NCBI GenBank assembly: GCA_016785225.1
Contig: JAFBJZ010000438.1
Coordinates: forward strand, 558,001-622,000
Origin: Psettodes erumei
Taxonomy: Eukaryota > Chordata > Actinopteri > Pleuronectiformes > Psettodidae
DNA: 64,000 nucleotides
Reading direction: 5' to 3'
This document shows, piece after piece, positions 25,837 to 38,825 of the stretch (its first letter is position 1; every line of letters begins with the position of its first letter). The translations under genes were made by a program, and so were the position numbers. Under the pieces are notes generated by a model. That model worked only from the letters and a program-made list of their open reading frames with translations. It was not told where the DNA came from and did no database searches.

Positions 25837-27782
25837 TCACACAGAATATTTCTTAATTATTCTTTACACATCAAACTTAGAAGAGGATCACAGTGCATTT
25901 ATTCATAAGGTGATTTGTAATTGCGATTCTTGAACGAAATCAACTGATGATTTCTCCCTTTCTTTGGTCCCAATCTTCTTTTTCATGGTTTAGTTTGATT
26001 GAATACTAACATCAAATTTGATTATTTTTTAACAGACCTAAGACTTTTTAATTGTGAACCTGTACTGAATAGCTAATAAGAGCCCTTAAAGTAAGTAAAC
26101 TTAAAGTAAATGCTTAATAACTCTATTTATAGGGAAGAACAATATGAAATAACCCTGTGGGTCAAAAAGATTTTAAAATGGTTGTGAAGACTGTAGAGAC
26201 TCCTGGGATTTTTGGGGCTTCATGGTGCTATCACAGCTCAAAATGTGCTCTATCAAACAGCGGAGGAGAGCATCGAGGGGTTAAACACATCACTGCACCA
26301 TATGCTCAGAAAGTTTTAATGTCATCTGTCACGTCTACACCCATTCAAGGTCAGAGCAGAAGTCCAGGAAGCTGAGCTTTGGTTTCGTTTGAGTAATTTA
26401 TGAGCCCCCAATTAGTGGAGCACAAAAACTAATGATTGTGACCGGCGTCTGGTCCGCGATGTGAAAAATCACGTTGTGCCTCTGCCTGTTCCACACTGCT
26501 CCACCGTCGTTGCTGAACGTGATAAGTTTCTGTCGTTGCCCTTTTCATGCGCTGCACTACCTCGTGGAAAGGAATCTTTCTTTGATTTCCTTCTTCTCAT
26601 TTTTTTTCTTTTTCATTTTCATCCTGTGCTATCCACCCTCCCTCTTCTTTTTTTCTTTCCATCCCTTGAAGTCCCCCCCATGTGCGCAGAAGATCATGGA
26701 AAATCACTTGCCATATCTGTCATCTGTCACGCTCTCTGATGAACAGTTTTGATCTCTCGTTCCTCTGTTTATGGCCGTTGTCAAGCGAAAAGAGTCATAG
26801 CCGAAAGTGCTTACACCAGCGCGTAAATAGTTTGACGTGTGGCTCTGTAACAAAGTTGTAGGAGTAAATAAGGAACCAAACAACCACGCAGAATTGCAAT
26901 TAAGTTGTTCGTCTGCATTCTGAAATGTTTGGAGCAGCGTGATTTCTGCTCACTCTTTTACACATTTCTGATTTTGATATCAAACTTCGTACGTACTTCT
27001 TTGTTCCAGAGGGAGTCTTTGGCTGTGAGGGATCAAAGGGTAAGCACAGTATATTATGGAAAGCGCCCAGCTACACACACACACATGCAAACATGCTGCA
27101 CAGTGGGATGGCTGGGTGGGGGGGTGGGTATGTGGAATATAATGTGATTGCTGCTCAGTTCTTCCATCGTGAGGTCATGGTGTTAAGGTCCAAGTGAGAT
27201 GAAGGATTTGTTAGAAAAGAAGATTTTCATGGCTGAATGGAGCAGGCTCGAAATGTCAACATTAAATTCCGCACAGCTGAAACACTTGATCGAGACAACA
27301 ACTCCCACCAAACGTAATTTGCACGTCTCCCCTTTTTCTCCTTCCCCTCCTGAAATATAAATACCTGTATTTGAAATCAAATAGTTTAGATTTATGGAGC
27401 CTTTTTTAAAAATTTCCTTGAAATCCAACCTGACTGTTTTTGGGCACACTCCACAAGGATTTAAAATGAAGTTCTGTGGGTCTGAGCAATGTTTTGCAGG
27501 GTAGCATATGTTTGTAAAGACTACATGACCCGCTGCCAATTTGCTGCTTGTGAGAGGCTTTTAATTGTGTTTAAAGTATTTTATTTTTAGAGTACATAGC
27601 GCGAAAAAATCTGACAGATGAGTCTTCTTCTGCGTGTTGCATTTTTCTCAAGAATTAGCCACATAACCAGGAGACAAAGCTGACTGAGGCCTTTCTTACT
27701 TATATGCAGTTAACTATAATGACGGATACAATGGGGAGCAAGGAATAACATATATATATATTAATTTGTCTCTGGCAGTATA

Positions 27783-27832
27783 TAATAATAATAACAACAA
27801 CAAAACAATAATAATAATAATAATAATAATAA
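27783..27832. repeat. (ATA/ACA)n trinucleotide repeat
   Basis: ATA/ACA triplets are followed by about eight uninterrupted ATA units. Such tails often mark a SINE or LINE end, but no element body is visible next to it. Confidence 0.9.
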
Positions 27833-28583
27833 AATTAAATATGCATTTGACATTATCTTTAAATGGAAAAAGGCAAATTTGTTGATTTGCTTGAGTTTAA
27901 AAGATATTTTAATAAAACAAAACTGGTTTGACTGAGCTAAATTCTTTACCAATCAGGAAGCAAGCAAAGAAATTAATGTTCCTTTGATTTTGTTTCTTAA
28001 TGTTTCTTCTGTAATTAAATGTAAAAGTCATGAGGCAAACTCAGATTTTTCTTGCGTTGCACAGGTGACAAAGGATAAAAATCTTAAGTGCTGCAGAGCC
28101 TAAAAGGATTCAAAGAAATTTTGAATGACAGATAATGGACTAAATGCTATTTCACAAGCATTTCCACTATGGCAAGAATTAAAATTCTTTGTGAGGAATA
28201 AGCTTGAGTGTCAACAGCTCCAAACCAAAAATAGTGGTTTCAACATTGGACTTCAAAACAGCCATATAATTTGAACCTAAGTTCATAGTTATTTGGACAG
28301 TGCAGAGACACGTCAGTGTTACTGTCCAAGACAGACAGAAGGCAGAGGAAAGGCCCGAGGGGGAACGAACCAGAGTGAGAGATAGAAAATGGAGAGAGTT
28401 GGAGGGAAGGCAAAGATGAGGAGGAAGAGTAAGCGTGTGTGTGTATGTGTGTGTATGAAGGGTGGGGAGTGGGGGGCTGATCTTGGAAAGGTTTCGTATA
28501 TCATAATTATCCCGTTAAGTAACAGCGGAGCGGCCTCCCCAGGGGAATTCGTCTTAAATGGAAGATTTGCAAGGAGAACGGGT

Positions 28584-28608
28584 CAGAGAGAGAGAGAGAG
28601 AGAGAGAA
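28584..28608. repeat. (AG)n microsatellite
   Basis: About twelve AG units. Confidence 0.95.
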
Positions 28609-29806
28609 ACGGCTTCCAGTCGGCAGGAAATCCTGTTTACATTTACATAATCATATCAACACTCACTCCTTCTTCTTCTCCGTCTTTTGAGTGCTGGGTG
28701 CCTCCTTTAAAAAACAAAAACAAAAAAAAACGTGAAGAAAACAAATGAGAGAGGCTTTAGGCTGCTGCTTGTCAACATTTGTTGTTGCTTTATTTTATTT
28801 CATTTATTTGTTTCCCTTGCTTTTATTTTCTTAAAAGTGTTGCCAGTGCTGGCAAGAAGGTTGTTTTTCTGAAATCTCTTGCCAGCACCTCCTCTTGACG
28901 CGTCTCTTGTTCCACCTCGTACCTCGTAATGTAGCATGTCCTCTTTGAGCGTGGACCTTTTGGCCTCTTTCCCTTGTTTAGCATGTTGAAAGAAGAAGGA
29001 AAAAAGCTTAAGCATAAATAAGGTGCGGTGTTGCCAGCAGTGCAAGTCTTTTAATTGAGATCTGCAAAGAGCAGGCAGCAGATGTTTATAGCAGCAACTG
29101 TTGAATCTTCAGAGACAACTGAAAGCATGTGAAACCATGTTAAAACGAAACAAAGTGCTCTACATTTTAAAAAAAATATTTCTCACATTTTCTGCATTTT
29201 TTTCCTTGTGTTACATCATGGAAAACTGATATGGTGATGTTAATGTTTATGTGTGTTGGGAGTTTGTAGCAGTAAGGGAAAAGGAAATGAGAAAGACAAA
29301 TATATGGATTATAAGCAATGCTAAACTATTGTAAAGTGTCTGTATCTAAAAGAAAAAAGAAATGAAACAAGAAAGGTCTGACTACTTCTTTTAACAGGAG
29401 GGAGTGTTGTGAAGTGTTTTTTTGTTTGTTTACTTTTAATATATTTCACATCATACATTATGAACTACTACAACTACAGTGTGTGTATAGGCACATACAC
29501 ATATGTATTTTGATATAATTTCTTTTTCTATTGTATAAATATGTTAGTGTTTCTAAATAAATTTGTAGATGTTCAGCATGGACAGTACCTCTACAAACAC
29601 ACGGCTTTGCTCGGACACATACAAGCGAGATTTAGGCTCATGATGTGTGAATCAGTTTGAATGGACAACCTTTTTTCTAGATACAAGTATATCTCTTTGA
29701 TCTCAAGACTTTGGTAGTCAGTCCCTTACGGTTGACCATCCTTGCTCCTGTTTGCTGTATAGCAGACACACTGAACTAAAAACCGTACCCACCTCAGAAC
29801 TTAATA

Positions 29807-30077
29807 GGGGCAGTGGTAGCCTTGAAGTTAAGGAGGTGAGCCTTCAAGCTGGTCAAGGTCAAGGTTCCAATCCCAATACAAGCAGGAAAAAATGGGGGGA
29901 AGGTGAAATGCCCATCATCTGTCCACACCCTCACCATCACCACCGTGGGGCCCCTAGGCAAGGCCCTCAACCCCCAAATGTTCCCCATGCACTGCACAGC
30001 AGCTCCTAGAAGATAGGATGGGTTATATACAGAAAAGAATTTCCCAACTTGGCATCAATAAAGGATAATAATAAAAT
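29807..30077 (+). mobile_element. tRNA-derived SINE (V-SINE/fish type)
   Basis: The head GGGGCAGTGGTAGCCTTGAA resembles the common teleost SINE start, with a Pol III box A-like GTAGCCTTGAAGTTAAGG and a box B-like GGTTCCAATCC about 40 bp later. The body contains GGGGCCCCTAGGCAAGGCCC followed by TCAACCCCC, and the 3' end reads GGATGGGTTATATACAG ... GAATTTCCC ... ATCAATAAAGGATAATAATA, typical of fish V-SINE-like tails with a TAA-type repeat. The 40-kb intron is transcribed in the same direction. A target-site duplication is not clear. Confidence 0.75.
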
Positions 30078-33000
30078 GTTGAAATTTCTAATGTATTCAT
30101 AAGCTTTGCATGCATTTGTGTATATTTATTTCTTGATCAAATGTTCTTTTAAATTATAAAATACAATGATAATGAATAGTGAAGTACAAGTGTGACACTG
30201 GATTGAAAATGCTCCAGGAAACATTGGGCATAAGCAGTAATTGAGAACTGTTTCAGCTTCCATAAATCTTGACAGTCTTGCTTAGCAGAGCTTTAACATA
30301 TGGCAAGTGCCTGCACCCTAATATACTAAATTGATGCCCATGTAACATTTGTTCACAGAGCCTCCTCCTCCTCCTTCTCTCCCTTCTTGCTGACGTCCAA
30401 CCAACCAACCACCCAGTCCTCGCAGCAACATCTGCATTTTCACATTCCAAACTGCTTTCATTTATGTATCTGTAACACATGGAAGCTTTTGAGAACTGTC
30501 CTCAAGCTGTGGTGATAGCTACAGGTTCTCTGTGGTTAGAAACTGTGATAGCTGTGTTGCTGTTCCTGTTTGTCTGTCTTGTTAATCGCCCTCTACAGAC
30601 TTGATGGCAGAGTCAGAGTCTCTATGAGATTCTACCTCAGTCTCTTTCTTTTTCTTTGCTTTTTAATTTTTTTGGCCATTTTACATTTTAAAAGAATTTT
30701 AATTAATGCAAATATTTAAAGTGATTGCACTAATACTTGAGATTTAAGGAAGGACATCAAGAGGCGGGGGACACCGGTTCACCAGTTAATGAAAGGCCTG
30801 ATATCTTGGTTTCATTATTTTAAGTTGAGGTTTTTCGGCCTATTCATTTTCTCTATTTTCCTGTCTGTGTCGGTCTTTATAGTATAGACTTTAACAGGGC
30901 AACACACTTACTGTTGCCCTATATATGCATATTGGCCTATATAATACTGCCCTATTTGCTGCCGTGTCTCTAGTTCATTTTCTCCTTCTGTCTGTGATCT
31001 ACATACTGTACATCCTCCATACTTTGCTGTCACACTCCTTTTGTCTGCATTCCTCCTCTTCTTCTTCCTTCATGGTGAAATGGATAGGTTCAGTGACACA
31101 TTTCAATGGCCAATCTGCAGTCTCCTTCCTCCTTCCCATCTCCCACCTGGCTTCATGCCACACTGAATCAGTAACCAGATATGTCACCACCTCTGTGCTG
31201 GTGCGGATAACACCACGGTTCTTCTGGAGGGGCCACGGCTGGCAGATTAGCGCCTACAATTAATGTACAGACTCGCAGGAAGGCCGTGTGTTGTCTTGTG
31301 TTTGGCCGTTTAATGGTGGCGCACTTCAAAACCACATAACAGCCAAGAAGTTTGTAAGGCTCAGTCAGGGAAAAAGTTTTGCATGTGTTAACATTGGCCC
31401 TCATGATGGAAATAGAGTTACAACACTGAATGTAATGACAGGCAACCACAGAGTGAAATGATACATTAATTCTACTGTTATATATGTTCATAGTTAGATT
31501 TTTTTTAAAAAGCTTCGTCAAAGTGTCAACTTCGTACTGACTTGAACAAAAGTCTTATAGTTGGATTACATAACACACATTTCAAAGTTTTCAGTGAGTT
31601 TATAATTTCTAACAATCAACTCATTGAAGAATTGTCCCTATAACAGGAAATATATCAACATATTCCTCTTCTTGTTCTTCTCATTCATTTTTCTTCTTTG
31701 TAGACGTAGAAGTGAAATGTCAGCTAAGAAATACCAAACCACAGCCATAAACAGGTGCAGGTACTGCACTGTAAAGTTGAAACATTTAATAGCACATAAT
31801 CATATTACAGAAACATTGCGATGTGAGATTTTGCTGCTCAGGCATTTTGTATACAAACCCACTTTGTTGCTGCTTTACAGGAGACTGTCTCAGACTGCAG
31901 AGTACAGCTGAGGGCACAGACATCCACTGTAGCCTTAAGTCTTTGTCCATATCTCAGAGAATGACAGATGTTAGGTTATGAAAGCATATAAACTGAAAAC
32001 TCAATCTGTGGATGTGAGAAAATGTTAGATCTAACCTGTTCCTACCCCTTTAATAAAAGCTTTCTTTAAAGAAAAAGGACACTGAGGATTAGGAAATGCA
32101 AGACCTCCATGTTTTCCTTGTGAGAAAGGCACTGTGGAGTTAGGAAGTGACAGATAACACAAAGTTGTGAATACACACAGCCGCACCCAGAAATGAAAAG
32201 AGACAGAAAGAGTAGAAGCTCTCCAACATACCAGCCTTGATGTGACCTTGATAGAACCAGGGCACATGGGTATTCTGGCAGTTTAGTCATTCATTTCTCT
32301 CTGTTTTAATGTATAATGTCTCTCTCTTTTTGCCTTTTCTTTGCTTTTTCTCTTTCCCTCTCTCTCTTTGTGTGTCACAAGCATTTTAAGATGTGGCCTT
32401 TTTCCCCCTGCACATTCCAACACCATTATGTTACATTGTTGCTGAATAAAAGGCCGTATTATGTTCCATCCCCCCCAGTAAAAGGGCAGAAGTGGACCCA
32501 GTTTTTATCTGCTGAACGAATCAATCAGGATTATGTCAGCTGAAAAGAATCACAGACAGCAGTCGCCAGGCACTGTGTCTCCGGGTGTCTGAGTGTGTAT
32601 ATCCCCGTTCCCTGTGAGGAAAGGATGGGAAATTTGCAAAGATGGAAAGTACTTGTTGGTTGTGAACAGGCCTAGCTTGGTGACAGAGATGTCATTTGGG
32701 GTCCAAAAAAGCAAAAGCTTTTATTTATTTATTTATTCATGTATTTACCCCAAACCCCACCCTCCTACCCCCTCAACCCACCCCTTTCTCCTCCTCTTTG
32801 GGAGGATTGGAAGGGCACTAATTATCATTTCATCAGAAATGATTAGGAGATCAAACAGGGATCGAATGCCATTTCCTTCCATTAATACAGGGGGTTTAGA
32901 GTGCCTGTCATGGCTTAGCTTGTCCTACGGCCTGTGGAGAGAGAAAAAAAATAATAGAGGGGGAAGAGAAAGAGGGAAAAATGGAGAATAGAGAAGAGGC

Positions 33001-34504
33001 TTAAGAGGAAGGGAGTGAGGGAGGGACAGGATGGGACAGGGGTTTGGCAACAACAAGAGAGAAGAGAGAGAAGAGCTTTCAGTTAAAAGGCCAGTGGCTT
33101 TTGTGAGTGTACGCTGAACAGCAGAAAGCCATCTTTGCAATATTTAGAGATTATTAGAACTACTATTTTTCTGGGTGATTTTCATGGAAATTCGCCCTGC
33201 AGCCAGGTCGGCCAAGTTACCAAGCTTTCGTGTGGCATTCTTCACAACTTTATTTATTCACATTTATTCATAACCGTATCTTTCTTTCGTAAATTAATAT
33301 CCTGTAACATTTCCTTAATCAAACCCTCATGTTAGAACTTTTGAGAGTTTAAATGTGCAACCAGGCCATAAAAGAGTAATGCCAAGCTGGCACCTAACGA
33401 AGCTAGATGTTTCCATTAGCAGATCAAAGGAGACCGGAGGTGGATATCTGCAAGATTACAGAGAAATGGTGAAGCAGAGGGGGCAGAGGGAGAAGTGCGG
33501 ATGAGGTTGTGATTGTTTCAGCATGTCAGATGAGAGAAATGTCAAAGAGAATATGAGAGATGACCTCTGTGTTCATTGCCCATTAATGACCCTGCAGCTC
33601 CCAGCTTCATTTTCGCTCTCATCAAAAACATTAAAAAAAAGAAAAAAACATTTCCTCCTGTCTCCAATAGTCATTTCCCCCCGCATTGTATTTATGTATT
33701 GAAAAAAAAGGTAATAGATCAAGCACATTCCATTATTCTCTTATAAGATCATTAGCAAATATAATTAGATATGAAAGAAAGTAATTTGGAGAGGAGAGGG
33801 GAGAAAAGCGCTATCAGGCAGAGAAGACAGATTGTAGCATCAGAGTGTTTGGGCTTAAATTGCTCAGCGGAGGTATTATCAAGCCGGCAATCTTTTAGCC
33901 TCAGAAATAGTTTTGGAGACAGAGAGCGAAAGATAGAAAGAGGCCACTAACATTCTCTTCATTGTGTTTTCCCCAAACTGCAATCAGTCTTTTTTACACT
34001 TTACTCGCTTTCTCTTTTCCTTTTCCTCCTCTGAATCATTTTTTTCATTCTGTCATATGCGTCACCTCGCGCTAGACCCAAGAGTTTGCAAAACAACACA
34101 GAGTTTATAAAAAGAAAACAAGCTGACATGGAGTCATCACACGCAAAAAAAACACATTATCACAGACAACAGAAAACAGGTAGCCCTTTTTACCCCCCTC
34201 GCACATACTGATTTGGCTTTTGGATTATTTTTGCAACTTTAAAAAACAGAAATAACACACAAATTGTGTTCCACCTTGAAGTCGCTTTGTGAAGAACCTT
34301 TTCGTTGCACATCGTGTCTCGTCTCTCTCTGTCATGCATGCCCCCCCTCCCCGCTCTCCACCCGCACACAGGAGTTTTTCGTCACTCTTTGTTGCACCTT
34401 AACACCACACTGTTTGTCTAATAGGGATCTGAGTCGAAAGCAGACTGAGAGCACAACAATCCTGCTGCTTTTCGCTACAAATTTGCTTTTTTTCCATTCA
34501 CCCC
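30078..34504. other. Intron with candidate conserved noncoding block
   Basis: Mostly unremarkable sequence. The stretch at about 33360-33950 is repeat-poor and resembles conserved noncoding DNA (GCTCAGCGGAGGTATTATC, AAGCCGGCAATCTTTTAGCC). A polypurine tract of about 100 bp lies at 32935-33040. No exon is recognised. Confidence 0.3.
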
Positions 34505-34551
34505 TTCTTCTTCTTCTTCTTCTTCTTCTTCTTCTTCTTCTTCTTCTTCTT
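34505..34551. repeat. (TTC)n trinucleotide repeat, about 15 copies
   Basis: An uninterrupted TTC/GAA tract. GAA/TTC repeats can form intramolecular triplex DNA. A polypurine G-quadruplex motif follows 15 bp downstream. Confidence 0.97.
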
Positions 34552-34565
34552 TAGTAGTGCTTTGA

Positions 34566-34587
34566 GGGAGTGGAGGGAGGGAGGGGG
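34566..34587 (+). other. G-quadruplex motif next to TTC repeat
   Basis: Four G-runs: GGG at 34566-34568, GGG at 34575-34577, GGG at 34579-34581, and five Gs at 34583-34587. Loops are six, one and one bases. They lie inside a polypurine tract reaching about 34625. Confidence 0.65.
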
Positions 34588-37500
34588 AGAAGGAGGGTGA
34601 GAAGGGTGCAGAGGAGGGGTGGCAGGGTGGATGTGGATTTTTCTAGTCTTTTGTGCGAATCACAGGGAATGGTAACTATAAACATCCTGTATTCATTAAA
34701 ACCATCTAAAAATACAATTTTTTGTTGGGGTGATGGTGATGTAGGGGGGTGGTGCTGTGTGCTCACTTCCTTGCCGCTCCTCCTTGGTGTATACAAGCGA
34801 GCTGTGTTATGCCTGGTGCCGCTCATATTTACATATTTATAAATACTGGGCTGTACAATGTGACGGGGCTTTGCCAAGAACAACACTTTTCTGCAAGTGT
34901 AGGGCCCGGAAGCCTGGGAGTGGGAACAAAGGAGCCACAGCCACCTTCAGTGGCACAGACACTGTTCACAAAGCTTGACTTTACACTCTGTTCAAGTCCA
35001 TATGGTCAGACATGACCACAGATGATATATCTTATACGCTATTTTCTCACTTGTGTCTTGTTGGGGTTTCTAAATTCTTTGTGCAAAATGAAGACATATC
35101 TACTTTTGACCTGACTGTGACCAGTGCAATTCAAGGAATTATTTTCCTTGTCTCTTGTTTTATTTAATTAATATTAAAGGCCTGAAGAGATTGTCCAGCT
35201 ATTCACAAGAAAAGAAAAGCAGAGATCAGATGCAAATCTGAAAGAGAAAAGGCCGAAATTTTTTTCCTACCTTTGTATTTTGTTTCTCATACACATAGTT
35301 TTGGTATTATTTAGCCAGATTTGAAGATACACTATCTATGTAATTTCTGCCTTCAGTACTGTGAAGGTTAGATTTGAGGGTGGGTGGATCTAACAGTGTT
35401 GAAAAAACAGAAGAATTCAACACAGTTGTATTTATGTTATGATTGAAGTTGTCAGTGGAGATCAGAACTATCAGTCTTCAAAAAAAAACATAGTGGAAAT
35501 CTAAATAAAAAAGAAAAGAATAAAGTAGAAAGCTGCCAAAACAGAAGCATTGGTATTTTTTTGTTGCATGTGTTCACTCTAATATGAAGAAAAGCTGTAG
35601 TGTCCCAGTGTCCCACACTACCAGCCTCAGGAATCATGGGGTGTTGCACTGCAAAAGTGCCACTGTACTTGGTGAGCGCCTGTTGTGTGATGCTTTCACA
35701 GACTGCTATTAGTGTCAGGTGATACATCTGAGACCCTACACCCACACTTATTCACACAGACACACGCCACACAGAGTCCACTGTATCCCAAGGCAGTCTC
35801 TGACACATGCTCAGAGTGCAGTGGTATGCCTTTGTTCCATCCTCCCTCCCATTTATCCATTCTGTTAAGCATGACACATGTATTAACAGTGGATGGATCC
35901 TGGAGCTGTGTGTCCTCGCACCATATGCTTTCCTTTACCCGGTCCTCTCCTTCTCAGAACAGCCCCGATTGCCACGTGCATCTCAGAACACAACCACAGG
36001 AGGGCGTCATTGCTCTTTCACATTGTGTTTCAGAAGTGCTGTGGAAATTTGTCCTTCACTGTTTTTGCTTGGCTCAATCATTTTTACTGAGATTTATTGT
36101 TTTATCACTTTCATAATGCTGCCGCTTTTGCATCATGTATGCATGCTGCATCCGCCCCCAAGAAGGGTTGAATCTTTGAAGGAAACAAGTAGATAAGCCT
36201 TGAATCCTTGTGATAAATGAATGCCAGGCTGGTTTTCTGTGTCTGTGAGGTGCAGCTGCCACCTGCCCGAATGGGAAATTAAAAACTGTGAGGGGAAGTT
36301 ATGCTAAATCTATAAAGTTGGCTAGGAAATCTCTCCCCCTTCGCAGCGGCAGTTGTTTGGGGAGAAGGAGCTCCGTGCTTAAATAATAACATTCCAGGTG
36401 GCTTAGTTAATGAACAGTGAAAATCAAATATGGGGCCTAATCTGGAGCTCGTTACAAGAAGTTTCTTTACAGGGATGTCAAAGGCAGGCAGTGCCCTTGG
36501 GGAGACTAGACACTTTCTGAAGCTTAAAAACAGGGAAACTTATTTCACAGAATCTTTAGTTCTATGAAATGAAAATTTAAAGAAATGCCACAGTAAAGCT
36601 TAGGCACATGAACAGATCAGTAATTATTAGTGTGGGTAACCTTCATCATTTTCTGTGCAAGTTTTTGTTAAATTAGCTTTTCAAAATGATACAAAAATGG
36701 TGAAAACATATCTCCATCAGTAGGGAAATGACTGGCCCAGCCCGATGGGAATTATGCCATGCATGCCGAGGGTTCAGTGTCTTATTTACTGTCTTCGCCT
36801 GCCATCTTGTGGTGAAAGGTGGTTATGAACTCAGATCCTGAACAATTAATGTGAGATGTGTTTTGATAAGAAAACACAGCAAGATGATATTTCATATGAC
36901 TGTACATCTGCTCTTATTAATGTGCTTTTTGTGATCTAGACTATTATAAATCTGCATTAGAAATGAGGTTTAATCTTAAATGTTCCAGTTTTTCAATCAG
37001 TGGCTCCACCAATATCATTAGAATTTTAAAAATCTATTTGTAATCATCCCTCAGAATCAGTGCAATCATCTGAAGTGAATAACATGGAGCATTAAAAGCA
37101 GAAGCCCATATGACACGTACACTAAAGTAAACGCTGAGGTTGTTAACTCCGCAGACACAGACAGCTCCAGAGTTATTACTCAGTGTTGAATCTAAGAGAT
37201 GTTTTATCATGTTATTAGCTCTTTATTTTCCCTCCGTTACCGTGGCACTTCCTTTCATTCTGAGATCTGCTTCCATCCTTGCAAAGGCACAGTTCAAATA
37301 AAACCGTGTTTTAATTTGGTTTTGTCAGATTCATAACGCCACTTTAAAAGAACATGACATGCAAATGTGTTCCGTGGTGTTTTATTACAAAATAATTTTC
37401 TAAGAAGTTGCTGAGGGAATAAAAGTGCAGAAAAGGGGGGTTTTGGGGGGGTTGCATTATTTACTAGCTGCTGCTATGGGACCTAATTACAGTTATGCAT

Positions 37501-38670
37501 TTCTTACTGTGTCACTGAGTCTTAAAACTTTTTTATTAGAATCACTCACTTCACTTCTCACCCACTGTCGCACATCATGTCACACTTACTGAGCCAACCA
37601 ACTTGCTTGTAACAAGTATGAAACTACTCCTGTTGTCATAACCACAATGTATTAGCATCTCATAGCATCTTAGAAGTGATTATCTCCCCGAGTGAGCCAT
37701 CACAGTCTCACAGTATGAACTCCAGAGTACAGAGGATGCAAAAATAACATTAAGAAGAAATAAACAGTAGATTTGCACAGCAGACATAACAATGTAATGA
37801 AAGCTTTGTTACCCTTGCTGACATAGAGAGGACCTTCATACCTTGCTAATACTTATACTGATTGTTGTACTAGGTAACAGGATGGACAGAATAATAGGAA
37901 CATGTGAGAATGCTATGAAAACCATATTGCTACAAAAGACTGTAATTTCTGTGGTAACATATTTGAATTTATTCCATTTCGTGGTGTTTCTGTTATTTTG
38001 TCCACCCTGTGTGTTTAGATACCACCTATCATCAGTATATTAGAACTGGAGGTAACCCTTTGAAATGTCACCCACCAAACTAATACATTGAATGAATTGA
38101 ATTGAATTTTCCTTGCACGAAAATTATGTTTAAGCTATATTAAAAAAAAAAAACAACCAAACTTTAACAGCAAACATTTCCTCTAAAAAACAGTGTCTAT
38201 GCTTATCATGGCAAACCATAGACTTGTCTCTGACTAGTTTTCACAGGGACTACTTTATGCCAAAGAAATAGTCCCCACACAAACTGCTGACAGTGAGCTC
38301 TGTAATCTATTCAGCAATTGTAAATGTGATCGTAAATGTAATCTTTAAATTCTGTCAGCGCCACTAATACAAGTTCATTCATCTCCATTTTATTGGGGTG
38401 GAGGCTCAGACTCATGGAGATGGACAAATTAAATCAAAACTATCTTTAAGGTTAGGTAAGAATACAGTTTTTTCTGTAAACTAAGTGAAATGACCCTTCA
38501 AAGTCTTTAATGATTGGCAATGGTCCATTGTGTAAAGCTGACACTCTCTGTATATCTAGTTATCTATCTGCACGTGCGTGTGTGTCTGTGTATGTTTATT
38601 TGCTGCAGGGTGGGGTCAGTTTGTTGGGTCCGTGGTGCTAATCTGCCTCTCTTTCTCTCATTGGCCGTAG
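34588..38670. other. Intron upstream of terminal exon A
   Basis: Two repeat-poor blocks, at about 36270-36500 (AAGTTGGCTAGGAAATCTC, CATTCCAGGTGGCTTAG, AATCTGGAGCTCGTTAC) and 37190-37420, look like conserved noncoding DNA. The final 40 bases form a good 3' splice site: branch-like CTAAT at 38638-38642, a CTCTCTTTCTCTC tract and TAG at 38668-38670. Confidence 0.35.
38607..38608 (+). promoter_or_regulatory. znf536: Possible alternative upstream 3' splice site of exon A
   Basis: TTTATTTGCTGCAG precedes GGTGGGG. Use of this AG would join in phase and give about twenty residues (G then WGQFVGSVVL...) ending at TAG 38668-38670, which is also the AG of the downstream acceptor. It lacks an obvious branch consensus, so the 38670 site is preferred. 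Confidence 0.3.
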
Positions 38671-38825
38671 TGCACCTGTGGGTGGGAGAGGAGGACCAGC
38701 CCATGACCCATGACCCCGCGCTGACCCACGACCCCAACCATCTTAACAACGACCTTAACCACCCTAACAACCATAACCTAGGTGACCCTGAGGGCCTGGA
38801 TGCCCAATCTGTAAACAAAGACTAA
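38671..38825 (+). CDS. znf536: znf536 alternative terminal exon A, coding part (51 residues)
   Basis: The exon is preceded by a branch-like CTAAT 29 nt upstream, a pyrimidine tract and TAG. Its phase matches the donor at 1283: leftover G plus TG gives Val, then HLWVGEEDQPMTHDP. The tail is low-complexity, with THDPALTHDP and NNDLNHPNNHN segments encoded by a degenerate 'ACCC(N)A' repeat, and ends SVNKD before TAA at 38823-38825. It contains no zinc finger. A protein using this end would stop after the RAYS block and lack the final finger encoded by exon B. I cannot recall an ortholog of this tail, so it rests on splice signals, phase and the following 3' UTR with poly(A) signals. A non-exonic origin is possible but less likely. 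Confidence 0.6.

Larger units (their letters stand above)
24001..29806. other. Intron with two candidate regulatory blocks
   Basis: Repeat-poor blocks at about 25490-25640 (CAGGTGACGCGGCTGACC, TGATAAGAAGTGAAC, TTTGTCAATGGCTGC) and 26380-26460 (AGTAATTTATGAGCC, CCAATTAGTGG, AAACTAATGATTGTG) resemble conserved noncoding DNA with E-box and homeodomain-type cores. The rest is AT-rich or simple repeats. No exon is recognised. Confidence 0.3.

Noticed and set aside
29840..29880. Functional tRNA gene
   Set aside because: The box A- and box B-like motifs belong to a SINE head; no cloverleaf can be drawn, and the element continues into a SINE body and tail.
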